Notes under the pieces: generated by a model
Seen by the model: the letters and a program-made list of their open reading frames with translations, nothing else
Databases searched by the model: none
What the model was told of the DNA's origin: nothing
Shown here: piece by piece, positions 26,720 through 35,209 of the stretch
Position numbering within the stretch: the stretch's first letter is position 1
Layout: every line of letters begins with the position of its first letter
Source: Thalassobacillus sp043497085
Lineage (GTDB): Bacteria > Bacillota > Bacilli > Bacillales > Halobacillaceae
DNA: 64,000 nucleotides
Reading direction: 5' to 3' (one strand)
Assembly: GCA_043497085.1 (NCBI GenBank)
Contig: JBIEKI010000006.1
Translations under genes and position numbers: made by a program

Positions 26720-27535
26720 ATGTCCTATGCTCCTTATTATCCGTGCCTATATCATTTTCCTTATTATGTAAATATGCCAGTGTATAACAATGGAAGACAT
26801 TACTGGCCTTATCCTCACGATAACGAGCTTGTTAATAAATTTAATCGCTCTTCTAATCGCAATGGAAGAATTACCTTAGCTGATTATGGGCCAAGACCAT
26901 TTGTCGTGGATATTAAAGAAGCATCGAAGCAAAATGATACATTTCGTACGGCTTTATGGACGGGAAGTCATTTCCAGGTTACGTTAATGAGCCTTAATCC
27001 TGGTGAAGACATCGGTTTGGAAATACATCCTGATGTAGATCAGTTCTTACGTATTGAACAAGGCCAGGGGACTGTCCGAATGGGAAAGAGTAAAGATAAT
27101 TTAAACTTTCAAAGAAATGTAAGGGAGAATTCTGCAATTTTGATTCCTGCTGGAACATGGCATAATCTAACCAATACAGGTGATATTCCATTAAAACTTT
27201 ACTCGATCTATGCTCCTCCCAATCATCCATTCGGGACTGTCCATGGAACAAAAGGGGAGGCAATGGCAGCGGAAGCAGGACATGAGTACGGCGGTAGAAA
27301 GACAGTTGTTTCTGGAAGAACTCCAGATGAATGGGTACAGTACACGGATTTTTTGGTGAAAAAAGGATTAGAAGACGTGGAAAAAGGAATAAATGCCACC
27401 CACATTCTGCAAGAGTTTATTCTCATGGGGGTTCTCGTAGGGAAAGGGTATTCTCCTGAAAGAGCATATGAAACAGTAGAAGAATGGGAACGAACGGGAA
27501 AATCCAAACTTCTTCAGGAAAGCAAGAAAATGTAG
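26720..27535 (+). CDS. Cupin domain protein with tyrosine-rich N-terminus
   Basis: Protein of 271 residues. An N-terminal Tyr/Pro-rich segment (MSYAPYYPCLYHFPYYVNMP) is followed by a single cupin barrel: LMSLNPGEDIGLEIHPDVDQFLRIEQGQG carries the first metal-binding motif and ILIPAGTWHNLTNTGDIPLKLY the second. The C-terminal 90 residues look helical (DVEKGINATHILQEFILMG). The N-terminus recalls surface or spore-associated proteins, but enzymatic activity cannot be named. AAAGGATTGATG precedes ATG 26720. Confidence 0.75.
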   Translation: MSYAPYYPCLYHFPYYVNMPVYNNGRHYWPYPHDNELVNKFNRSSNRNGRITLADYGPRPFVVDIKEASKQNDTFRTALWTGSHFQVTLMSLNPGEDIGLEIHPDVDQFLRIEQGQGTVRMGKSKDNLNFQRNVRENSAILIPAGTWHNLTNTGDIPLKLYSIYAPPNHPFGTVHGTKGEAMAAEAGHEYGGRKTVVSGRTPDEWVQYTDFLVKKGLEDVEKGINATHILQEFILMGVLVGKGYSPERAYETVEEWERTGKSKLLQESKKM

Positions 27536-27626
27536 ACATAGAAAATTAGAGGCTTTTACGTGGTTAGTTGTTATCCCTAAAACTTATACTTGTTTCCGCC
27601 AGGATATCAGTAAAACCGAATAACTA

Positions 27627-27656
27627 AGGCAAACTCTTAAGTAATAGAGTTTGCCT
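27627..27656 (+). terminator. Hairpin after the cupin gene
   Basis: Perfect 11-bp stem AGGCAAACTCT / AGAGTTTGCCT; the following ATCATTT is only a weak T-tract. The rest of 27540-27800 holds no gene, apart from a 28-codon minus-strand frame that is listed as rejected. Confidence 0.6.
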
Positions 27657-27803
27657 ATCATTTAATGGTTTATTCGGTATTGGCTAATCCACCATCGACC
27701 GTTTTTAGGTTTGGTGCTTTTCTTGAGATAACACGGAAAAATGAGCATCGAATCATAACTATTCATGCTCCAATTGTCCTCTTAGGCTTTGGGCATTTCT
27801 GAA

Positions 27804-28985
27804 TCACGCAACAGAGGAAAGTTGTTTGGATCGTTTGGAATACACCTGGAATAAGGTGAAGGCGATCACCGATAGAATAATCCCGGAAATATACGGTAAG
27901 CCAATCGCGATAGAAAACAGCCACCCTCCAAGTGGAGGACCAACAATCCTTCCCAGCGAATCAAACGAGGCTAACAGCCCGGTGGCGCTACCATATCCTG
28001 ACTTCGTTTTCTTTGTCAGTAAAGCTGACACACTTGGACGTATGACTCCATTACCGATTCCGAAAATAGACAGGAAGATCGCAGCAGTTACAAAATCCCG
28101 GACAAATAGGATTAATGCAAAGCCGACGACGGATACGACGATTCCGAGTTGAATGACGAAGGGTTCACCAAACCTTTTCGTCAGCCTTCCGACCAATCCT
28201 CCTTGTACAATTGCTCCGGCAAAGCCCATGATCATGAAGATGTAGCCCAGCTTTACTGTGCCAAGCCCGGCTTTTTCTGCAGCGAAGTATGCGAATGTCG
28301 CTTCCAGTCCGGAAAGCGACAGTGAAACAAACAATTGCAGGAAGAACAACATCGAGCTTGGGCCGTTTAAAGCCTGACGCAAAGGGGCCCTTTTGCCTGT
28401 GTGCTGGCCTTTTGCTTCCTCGGTCAGTGATTCTTTCAAAACGAACACAACTAGTAAAAAGGTCAGCAGCGAGGAAAATCCAGCTATGTAAAACGGCATT
28501 TCCAGGCTTGTTTTTGAAAAGACGCCGCCAATCGCAGGTCCGAATACAAATCCAAGACCAATAGCCGCTCCTATGATACCCATGCCTTTCCCGCGATCCT
28601 CATCTGTTGTGATATCAGCGACATAGGCCATGATGGTAGGCATGTTAGCTGAAGATAAGAATCCGCCGATAATTCTGGCGGCGAATAACATCCATAGCTG
28701 TGTAGACAACGCCATTAGAAAGAAAGAAATAGCAAGCCCGGCAATGCCCGTCGCGATCACCGGCTTCCGCCCGATCCGGTCAGATAACCTTCCCCACATG
28801 GGTGCGAACAGCAGCTGCATCAACGAGTAGACAGCCATCAACAAGCCTAGTTCTGTCGGTGTCGCCCCGATTTCTTCTGCGTAAAAGGGAAGTACCGGAA
28901 TGATGATTCCAAAACCGACCATCACTAGAAACATGATTGCAAATAATATAGGTAATGCTTTTTTTATATCCAGAGTAATGTTCAC
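27804..28985 (-). CDS. MFS transporter, drug:H+ antiporter type
   Basis: Protein of about 393 residues with 12 predicted helices. The MFS loop 2-3 motif is GRLSDRIGRKPVI and the antiporter motif C region is GLGFVFGPAIGGVFS. It resembles DHA1-type multidrug or tetracycline exporters; the substrate is unknown. The start is awkward: AAAGGAG is followed by GTG (28985) overlapping it, while an ATT codon at 28979 has ideal spacing. A longer TTG frame to 29000 lacks a site. It separates the cupin gene from spxH, an interruption relative to B. subtilis. Confidence 0.88.
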   Translation of the reverse strand: MNITLDIKKALPILFAIMFLVMVGFGIIIPVLPFYAEEIGATPTELGLLMAVYSLMQLLFAPMWGRLSDRIGRKPVIATGIAGLAISFFLMALSTQLWMLFAARIIGGFLSSANMPTIMAYVADITTDEDRGKGMGIIGAAIGLGFVFGPAIGGVFSKTSLEMPFYIAGFSSLLTFLLVVFVLKESLTEEAKGQHTGKRAPLRQALNGPSSMLFFLQLFVSLSLSGLEATFAYFAAEKAGLGTVKLGYIFMIMGFAGAIVQGGLVGRLTKRFGEPFVIQLGIVVSVVGFALILFVRDFVTAAIFLSIFGIGNGVIRPSVSALLTKKTKSGYGSATGLLASFDSLGRIVGPPLGGWLFSIAIGLPYISGIILSVIAFTLFQVYSKRSKQLSSVA

Positions 28986-29070
28986 TCCTTTACAAAACAA
29001 ATAAGACTACGGAAAATATCATAACACTAGCTGATTGGAAAATAAATGCTTTCTCCTATGTTAAGTATAG

Positions 29071-29137
29071 AAAAAAGCGACTGTCTCAAAATGAAAGTCT
29101 GCACGTAAGTCAGACCCTTTTGAGACAGCCGCTTTTT
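29071..29137 (-). terminator. Terminator of the yjbI-spxH operon
   Basis: On the minus strand AAAAAGCGGCTGTCTCAAAA pairs with TTTTGAGACAGTCGCTTTTTT, with an inner GTCTGAC / GCAGAC stem. It ends in a T run before the MFS gene. Confidence 0.85.
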
Positions 29138-30035
29138 AGGATTGTTGCTCAGTGGGCTGGTATTTCCAGAACACCCCATGTTTGACTGGTACTTCTTTGA
29201 CGACTTGTTTCAAAACGAGCTTTTTCATTTCCCGCTTTGCCTGCTGTTCGGTCCAGTCATAAACGACGGCGATTTCTTTGGTTGCTACGAATTTATAATG
29301 CTGCATGAACGCTTCCAGAGTGGGCTTCCTAGCGGGCTTCGGGTCTTTCTGGAGCATCTCTTTCAGTACATTCACGTAAATGTCATAAGGATAAGAACCG
29401 GAAATTTTCAATCCTGCATCCTCTTCGGATTGGCTGAACAACACGAGGGCAGGAATCGATTCGACGTCCATTTCCCTTGTCAGCTTAAAATCGCATTGCA
29501 GTGCGCGTCGTGCAGTATCGGAATAAAGGTCTTTCCGGAACTCGTCGACATCAAGATTGCTTTTTTCCGCACATTCTACCAATACTTCTTCATCGGAAAT
29601 GTTTTTCTTATCCAAAAAGACATACTCTTGTACTTTACGCAAGAACCGCATACCCGATTTTTTTCCTTGTAGTTCCGCTGCTTTGATAGCAAGCGATGTG
29701 ATGAGCGGAGAAGAAACAGGGTTCTCGAGCCAAATGTCGCCGTCACAGCACATGCCAGTGCGGTTGGCTGTTTTATCCCATTCTTTTTTCAAATGATAAG
29801 GCTTCTCTACGCTTTTTTTATGAAGGGAAGTCATCTTCCCGCTGATGATCGGTTTTATAGTAAAAAAGCGTCCATATTCGATGGTGAGCTTTTTGATGAT
29901 CGGCTCAATGGACCAACACTCCGGGCATAGGGGGTCTACGAATAGGTAGAGCTCCAATGGCCGTTTCAAAAGATCGAAAAAACCGAACTGGGCACTTGAT
30001 TGTTCCTGGGATGCTCCAGTAGCTTTCCAACTCAC
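29136..30035 (-). CDS. spxH: SpxH (YjbH), ClpXP adaptor for Spx
   Basis: DsbA-like thioredoxin-fold protein of 299 residues. The N-terminal CxxC is in FVDPLCPECWSIEP, and the cis-Pro region is VESIPALVLF. A further CC pair occurs in RTGMCCDGD. SpxH binds Spx and presents it to ClpXP; its function is redox- and stress-sensitive. GTG 30035 lies eight bases after AAAGGAG, and its GTGA overlaps the stop of the haemoglobin gene, so the two are coupled as in B. subtilis yjbI-yjbH. Confidence 0.94.
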   Translation of the reverse strand: MSWKATGASQEQSSAQFGFFDLLKRPLELYLFVDPLCPECWSIEPIIKKLTIEYGRFFTIKPIISGKMTSLHKKSVEKPYHLKKEWDKTANRTGMCCDGDIWLENPVSSPLITSLAIKAAELQGKKSGMRFLRKVQEYVFLDKKNISDEEVLVECAEKSNLDVDEFRKDLYSDTARRALQCDFKLTREMDVESIPALVLFSQSEEDAGLKISGSYPYDIYVNVLKEMLQKDPKPARKPTLEAFMQHYKFVATKEIAVVYDWTEQQAKREMKKLVLKQVVKEVPVKHGVFWKYQPTEQQS

Positions 30036-30433
30036 ATCGATTCTCCTTTCTCATCCTCTGGTGTATTCATCATATGATTGGCTGTCATGGTCAGACGTTC
30101 GAAAATCGCCGTGCGATATGGTTCTTCAATATTCGCTTCTTCGAGTGCTGCGGCCATGCAATCCAGCCAGGCATCCCTTCTCGTTGGTGTAATCGGAAAA
30201 GGAAGGTGCCGGGCGCGCAGCATCGGATGTCCATGTTCTTCGGTATATAAAGCTGGTCCACCGAAAAATTGCGTTAAAAACTGCTTTTGTTTCCGGGCGG
30301 TTTCTGTCAGGTCATCCGGAAAAATCGGTATCAGATCCGGATGGCTGCCAACTCTTGCATAGAAGGCATCGACAAGCTTGAATACCGCTTGCTGTCCGCC
30401 TATAGCTTCGTAAATTGTTCCTGGTACACTCAT
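30032..30433 (-). CDS. yjbI: Truncated haemoglobin, group II (YjbI)
   Basis: Protein of 133 residues with the trHb fold. The N-terminal TIYEAIGGQQAVFKLVDAFY is the usual start, the proximal histidine lies in LRARHLPFPI, and the B-helix tyrosine is in VDAFYARV. Group II trHbs bind O2 with high affinity and react with NO or peroxide. It is the first gene of a two-gene operon with spxH. Confidence 0.94.
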   Translation of the reverse strand: MSVPGTIYEAIGGQQAVFKLVDAFYARVGSHPDLIPIFPDDLTETARKQKQFLTQFFGGPALYTEEHGHPMLRARHLPFPITPTRRDAWLDCMAAALEEANIEEPYRTAIFERLTMTANHMMNTPEDEKGESM

Positions 30434-30499
30434 GATCAGAACCCTTTCTGCTTGTTATTCATTGTAGCAACGCCAGGCATGGCCTTCAAATAATGTGAC

Positions 30500-31072
30500 T
30501 CACGCTCGTGCCTGAAAAAAGCGCTTGATCTTATTATCGGTATCGCGCTCAGGAATTTCATGATCGGTCAATAACTGGTGGAAAATCTTTTCCCCATGCG
30601 CCCTGTTTGTCGCTTCCAGTTCCAATTCATAATCTTCCTTATCATGATAAAGACTATGATCTATGACCAGGAGGGTGTCCAGGTAGTCGATTTCCTGGCG
30701 GTTCGTTTTTAATTTCCCCCAATATCTCAATGCGTGATAGTCGACACCCATCTGCTCAAGCTGTTGGATGATATTTTCTTTTTCTACCGGGCTGCCATTA
30801 ATCCAGCTTTGAAATTCGTCCATTGTCAGTTTGGCATGGGTCTCAAGCAGACCGTCGGGGTGCGGCTGCTTCAAGGTCAACGTATAGCTGCCGTTTTTCT
30901 CCCTGATTCTCAGTGCGGCACCATTATCTTTTAAGTCAAAATTCTCTGTCTCAAAGTAGTGGTTGATCTGCTCTTTAATCTCTGCTTTTTCAAAGGGTAA
31001 AGCTGTCTTGAGACGGTTGTATTCAGCTTTTGTCAGCATATTTTTAAATTCGATTTCGATTTCCTGGTTCAT
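30500..31072 (-). CDS. yjbK: CYTH-domain protein (YjbK)
   Basis: Triphosphate tunnel metalloenzyme family protein of 190 residues. The family ExExK motif is EIEIEFK near the N-terminus, followed by ALRIREKNGSYTLTLKQ (basic tunnel residues) and DYELELEAT (acidic metal ligands). Members hydrolyse inorganic triphosphate or related substrates; the B. subtilis role is unclear. ATG 31072 follows GGAGGGATAAT. It is divergent from relQ. Confidence 0.9.
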   Translation of the reverse strand: MNQEIEIEFKNMLTKAEYNRLKTALPFEKAEIKEQINHYFETENFDLKDNGAALRIREKNGSYTLTLKQPHPDGLLETHAKLTMDEFQSWINGSPVEKENIIQQLEQMGVDYHALRYWGKLKTNRQEIDYLDTLLVIDHSLYHDKEDYELELEATNRAHGEKIFHQLLTDHEIPERDTDNKIKRFFQARA

Positions 31073-31222
31073 ATTATCCCTCCAGCGCTCTGCAATCATT
31101 ATGAGGGGGGGAGCCTGTTGATTGCAAAGATTATCTCCTGTCATAATTTATGATACAATGAATGGGTACTTAATATCACATATTTACTACATAGATGTAT
31201 GGTTAAAGGTGGGGAGGACAAG

Positions 31223-31852
31223 ATGGATTGGGAAGTGTTTTTGGCACCCTATACCCAAGTGGTGGATGAATTGAAAGTGAAACTGAAAGGGATGCGTGCC
31301 CAGTTTGAATATGAATTGGAGCATTCACCGATTGAGTTTGTCACCGGTCGTGTCAAGCCAAGAACAAGCATTATTGAAAAGATGAAGCGGCGAGGTATCA
31401 CACCGGCCGATGTTGAGAAGGAACTCCAGGATATCGCAGGGGTGCGAGTCGTCTGCCAATTCGTCGATGATATTTATGTCATTGCCAACATGCTTCACAA
31501 CCGCCACGATTTCGAAATCATCGAAGAAAAAGATTATGTTTCTGAGAAGAAGGATAGCGGCTACCGCTCTTATCACCTTATTATCAGCTACCCGGTAGAA
31601 ACGATTCATGGCGAGAAAAAAGTGCTCGCAGAAATCCAGATTCGTACACTCGCGATGAACTTTTGGGCGACCAACGAGCACTCGTTGAATTATAAATATT
31701 CCGGCCAGATCCCGGGGGAGGTCAAGGCACGCTTGAAGCGAGCTGCAGAGGCTGCCTTCCGGCTGGATGAGGAAATGTCCAAAATAAAAAATGAAATCCA
31801 GGACGCGAAGAAAGCGTTTAACCGTAAAGAACAAGGGAATCAACCAGAATAG
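31223..31852 (+). CDS. relQ: Small alarmone synthetase RelQ/SasB (YjbM)
   Basis: Single-domain (p)ppGpp synthetase of 209 residues without hydrolase domain. RelA/SpoT synthetase motifs are VTGRVKPRTSIIEKMKRRG, DIAGVRVVCQFVDDIY, KKDSGYRSYHLII and AEIQIRTLAMNFWATNEHSLNYK. ATG 31223 follows GGGGAGG; the in-frame ATG at 31199 has no site. It leads relQ-nadK-rluA, spaced by 33 bp and then a 4-bp overlap. Confidence 0.96.
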   Translation: MDWEVFLAPYTQVVDELKVKLKGMRAQFEYELEHSPIEFVTGRVKPRTSIIEKMKRRGITPADVEKELQDIAGVRVVCQFVDDIYVIANMLHNRHDFEIIEEKDYVSEKKDSGYRSYHLIISYPVETIHGEKKVLAEIQIRTLAMNFWATNEHSLNYKYSGQIPGEVKARLKRAAEAAFRLDEEMSKIKNEIQDAKKAFNRKEQGNQPE

Positions 31853-31885
31853 TGACCAGCAGCTGGAAAGGAGCAGGCATAGCGT

Positions 31886-32689
31886 ATGAAATTTTCCGTT
31901 TTATCGAGAGGCGATAAAAATTCGAATGAAATCCGTTCTAAAATTAAAAATTATTTATCGGAGTTTGATATGGAGTATTGTGATGAAGAGCCGGAGATTG
32001 TGATATCCGTTGGCGGTGACGGGACGTTTTTGGAAGCTTTTCATAACTACAACCATCGATTGGACAAGACAGCCTTCATGGGAATACATACCGGACACTT
32101 GGGGTTCTATGCCGACTGGACTCCCGATGAAGTGGAAAAGCTGATCATCGATGTCGCGCGCACGCCTTTCCAGGTGGTCGAATATCCGTTACTCGAGCTG
32201 ATCATCCGCTTGAAAAACGGTGGGGAAGAAGGGCAATATTTAGCGCTCAATGAATGTACCATCAAGACCTCGGAAGGCTCTGTGGTGCTCGATGTTGATA
32301 TCAAAGGGGAGCATTTTGAAACGTTCCGCGGCGACGGGTTATGTATTTCGACGCCATCAGGCAGTACCGCCTATAACAAAGCGCTAGGCGGAGCTATCAT
32401 CCATCCGTCGCTGGAATCAATCCAGATTGCGGAAATGGCTTCGATCAATAACCGCGTTTTCCGTACTATCGGTTCACCGTTGATTTTGCCAAGCCACCAT
32501 ACTTGCCTGCTGAAGCCGACCTCAGACAAGAGCTTCATGATCACGGTCGATCACTACACCCATACGTATAAAGAAGTAAAATCGATCCAGTGCCGAGTGG
32601 CAAGAGAAAAAGTCCGGTTTGCCAGGTTCCGGCCGTTCCCATTTTGGAAACGGGTCAGAGATTCATTCGTGGCGGACGATAAAGAATGA
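31886..32689 (+). CDS. nadK: NAD kinase
   Basis: Phosphorylates NAD+ to NADP+. The 267-residue protein has the GGDGT motif in VISVGGDGTFLEAFHNY and the second conserved region in CISTPSGSTAYNKALGGAIIHP. GGAAAGGAGCAGG precedes ATG 31886. Its stop overlaps the next start (ATGA), so it is coupled to the pseudouridine synthase gene. Confidence 0.97.
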   Translation: MKFSVLSRGDKNSNEIRSKIKNYLSEFDMEYCDEEPEIVISVGGDGTFLEAFHNYNHRLDKTAFMGIHTGHLGFYADWTPDEVEKLIIDVARTPFQVVEYPLLELIIRLKNGGEEGQYLALNECTIKTSEGSVVLDVDIKGEHFETFRGDGLCISTPSGSTAYNKALGGAIIHPSLESIQIAEMASINNRVFRTIGSPLILPSHHTCLLKPTSDKSFMITVDHYTHTYKEVKSIQCRVAREKVRFARFRPFPFWKRVRDSFVADDKE

Positions 32690-33573
32690 AGCAGTGGAGC
32701 TGGACGTGGAAAATAGCAAAGCAGCATGAGGGGATGCTCGTACGGGAATATTTGATTTCTGTGCGGGCATTTTCTCGTCAATTACTGAAACAGATCAAAC
32801 AGGGTCAAGGGTTAAAGGTAAATGGTGCAGCTGTTACGGTACGGAAAAAACTTGAGACAGGAGACGAACTGGAAGTGACTCTGCCCCCTGCGGAACCAGC
32901 GGAGCGGCTGGAAGCGGTCGAGATGGAGCTGGCTATCGTTTATGAGGACGAGGATGTCCTGGTTGTCGATAAACCGGCAGGGCTTGCAGTCATGCCTTCT
33001 ATGAACCATGACGTCACGCTCGCGAATGGCATCATCGCTTATTACCAGCAGACCGGGATTCCGAGTACGATCCATGTCGTCACCCGTCTCGACAGGGATA
33101 CCTCAGGGCTGGTGCTGATTGCGAAGCATGCCTACAGTCACTCCCTGCTCTCGGCTCGACATGACGGACCTATAGAAAAGACTTATCTGGCTCTGGTGGA
33201 AGGAAAGCTCGATCAGTCGAAGGGAACCATTGAAGCTCCAATCGGAAGAAAAGACGGCTCTATCATTGAACGAGAAGTACGTAAAGATGGCCAGCCTGCC
33301 ACCACCCGATATCAGGTTCTTGAATTTTTAAAACAGCATTCGCTGGTAGAAGTGGAGCTGGTCACAGGGCGGACCCACCAGATCCGTGTTCATATGAGCT
33401 ACCTTGGACATCCCCTTGCCGGCGATGACCTTTATGGAGGCTCCCTGAACCTAATGAAAAGGCAAGCACTGCATTGCCACAGGCTTGCCTTTACTCATCC
33501 ATTGACCGGGGAAACAGTCGTCTGCCAGAAAGAGCTTCCCCGGGATATGGTTTCCGCTATGGATAAAGCTTAA
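32686..33573 (+). CDS. yjbO: RluA-family pseudouridine synthase (YjbO)
   Basis: RNA pseudouridine synthase of 295 residues. An S4-like N-terminal segment (LLKQIKQGQGLKVNGAAV) precedes the catalytic domain with RLDRDTSGLVLIAK, in which the RLD aspartate is the nucleophile; TGRTHQIRVHMSYLGHPLAGD is the conserved C-terminal motif. The RNA target is not known from sequence. It converges on prpE with overlapping stop codons (33570-33573). Confidence 0.94.
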   Translation: MKQWSWTWKIAKQHEGMLVREYLISVRAFSRQLLKQIKQGQGLKVNGAAVTVRKKLETGDELEVTLPPAEPAERLEAVEMELAIVYEDEDVLVVDKPAGLAVMPSMNHDVTLANGIIAYYQQTGIPSTIHVVTRLDRDTSGLVLIAKHAYSHSLLSARHDGPIEKTYLALVEGKLDQSKGTIEAPIGRKDGSIIEREVRKDGQPATTRYQVLEFLKQHSLVEVELVTGRTHQIRVHMSYLGHPLAGDDLYGGSLNLMKRQALHCHRLAFTHPLTGETVVCQKELPRDMVSAMDKA

Positions 33574-34307
33574 TCCAGTCGAAATTTTTCTTCTACGAAT
33601 GGCTGTTCAGAAGGAACGCTGACAATTTCCTCTTCGGGCAGCCGGAAAGCGGTCAATTTGTTTCCGAATACACATCCGGTATCAATGTTTACCGTATTAT
33701 TAACGAACCGCGGCTCTCGTACCGGTGTATGGCCGTAGACGATCCAGCGGCTCCCTTCATAGGCCTGCGCCCAGTCACGGCGCACCGGCCTTCCATCTTC
33801 ATGTTTCTCTCCGGTAATATCTCCATAGAGCACGAATGTACGAACCTTTTTCCCTTGCTGTCCGATAAAGCTTTCTTTGATGCCGGCATGAGCCACGACA
33901 GCATTGGCTTCACGAAGCTCCAAGTATAACGGTGCTTCTTCGTATAATTTCATGAAGTGATGGCGTATTTCCTTTTGTTCTTTTGGGGAAAGGGCGCGAT
34001 ATTCTGCGGTCGTTGTCTCGAGACCGTGTTTTTCTTGTACCTTGTTTCCCAGAAAAAAGCGGTACAGCTTATTACAATGGTTTCCCGGGACATACCTGCC
34101 TTTATTTTTTTCTACTACTATTTTATACACGTAACGGATGCAGCCGATCGAATCAGGTCCCCGGTCGGTAATGTCGCCGAGAAAAACAGGTATTCTGCCT
34201 TCTGGATGGACAGGGACACCGTCCTCCTCCTCGTAGCCCAGTTTGCGGAATAAAGCTTTCATTTCGTCGAGACAGCCATGTACGTCCCCGATGATATCTA
34301 CTTTCAT
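33570..34307 (-). CDS. prpE: Bis(5'-nucleosyl)-tetraphosphatase PrpE
   Basis: Calcineurin-type phosphoesterase of 245 residues that cleaves Ap4A-type dinucleotides and acts on phosphotyrosine peptides in B. subtilis. Metal-binding motifs are IIGDVHGCLDE, FLGDITDRGPDS, VPGNHCNKLYRF and VYGHTPV. ATG 34307 follows AAGGAGG. It is convergent with yjbO as in B. subtilis, where prpE affects spore germination. Confidence 0.93.
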   Translation of the reverse strand: MKVDIIGDVHGCLDEMKALFRKLGYEEEDGVPVHPEGRIPVFLGDITDRGPDSIGCIRYVYKIVVEKNKGRYVPGNHCNKLYRFFLGNKVQEKHGLETTTAEYRALSPKEQKEIRHHFMKLYEEAPLYLELREANAVVAHAGIKESFIGQQGKKVRTFVLYGDITGEKHEDGRPVRRDWAQAYEGSRWIVYGHTPVREPRFVNNTVNIDTGCVFGNKLTAFRLPEEEIVSVPSEQPFVEEKFRLD

Positions 34308-34428
34308 AGAAATCCTCCTTCCTTATGTAAGGCTTTGTTAAATCTCTCTGCTGATTTTACAGATAAGCTCCCTTTACTCGAAGACTCAGTTTCGAGAGAA
34401 ACTGTTTCCGTAACGTTTTAGAATTTCT

Positions 34429-34548
34429 GGAGGTCCGGGAAATCACTCGCTTTCCATGGGCGTACGGTGAGCTTCCTCGGGCTAAAGCCCTGCGGGATCT
34501 CACCATGTACTTTAATCCCATAGGAGTCTCGCAATTTCCCGGACCTCC
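34429..34548 (-). repeat. Family A repeat, copy 2 (inverted)
   Basis: Reverse complement of the family A core (GGTGAGATCCCGCAGGGC, CCCGAGGAAGCTCACC). This copy is bounded by its own inverted repeat GGAGGTCCGGGAAAT / ATTTCCCGGACCTCC. Confidence 0.7.
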
Positions 34549-34709
34549 TTGCGTTCGTAGGGAAAACGGAAACATCGTTAGGCAGAATCATTCAAACGCA
34601 GTAACAGCTGCAAAAAAGGCTTGTTTCCTGAGTCAGTGGGCCTTGTCATGCAGCGAATGTGGAAGATATCTTCTTACAACGTAGGTTTCGTTCAACAAAA
34701 AACGGATAG

Positions 34710-34830
34710 GGTGGCGGGGAAACGGTGAGACTCCTGTGGGAAAAGGGTCTAGGCGAGATCCCACAGGGCGATAGCCCGAGGAAGCTCGCCAGGTCCCCCG
34801 CAGGAAAGCGAATCCTTCCCCAACGACCTA
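34710..34830 (+). repeat. Family A repeat, copy 3
   Basis: Shares GGCGAGATCCCACAGGGCGA, CCCGAGGAAGCTCGCCAGGT and GCAGGAAAGCGAATCC with copy 1 at 123-220. The two copies differ mainly in the short loop between the first two blocks. Confidence 0.75.
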
Positions 34831-35134
34831 AACTCCTTCAAACATGTCGAAATCAAGTCTTCGACTTTACTGCCTTATTGTTGAATGGGCCTGTTATGCA
34901 AAATCAACAAGGTTATAACAAAGCCTTATGTAAAAGTTGCTTCTGTTATTATTCCCATTCCGGCTTCATTAGAATCGTAAGAAGTGAAATTTCAATAAGA
35001 ATTGCACGATAGGTCACAATAGAAAGTAAGCCCGTAAAAGTGGCAGTATTTGATGGCATCCCTGGTCTTATCGGTTCCATTTTTGCACATTTATTTGATA
35101 AACTACTATCATGTATTTTTAAAGAATTATTTTA

Positions 35135-35163
35135 TTGACAAAGCTTGTTGATGCCATTACGAT
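35135..35163 (+). promoter_or_regulatory. Promoter of mgtE
   Basis: TTGACA (35135-35140), 17 bp, TACGAT (35158-35163). No M-box magnesium riboswitch core is seen between it and the gene. Confidence 0.6.
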
Positions 35164-35209
35164 ATAACGGTCAAAATGAATCTGGCTTGAACATGGGGAG
35201 GGATTTCTG

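Larger units (their letters stand above)
34328..34928. mobile_element. Composite non-coding element with 13-bp terminal inverted repeats
   Basis: The ends are perfect inverted repeats TAAGGCTTTGTTA (34328-34340) and TAACAAAGCCTTA (34916-34928), 601 bp in all. Inside lie two family A repeats in opposite orientation (34429-34548 and 34710-34830). No frame encodes a recognisable transposase. The left end is partly repeated at 39189-39268. It looks like a MITE-like or nested-repeat element; clear target duplications are not visible. Confidence 0.5.

Noticed and set aside
27670..27756. Minus-strand 28-codon frame ending in TVDGGLANTE, like the C-terminus of a short-chain dehydrogenase
   Set aside because: Only a short tail is present with a stop just upstream; it may be a gene remnant, but it is too short to call a pseudogene.
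35020..35209. M-box magnesium riboswitch before mgtE
   Set aside because: No M-box core; the promoter lies only about 50 bp before the gene.
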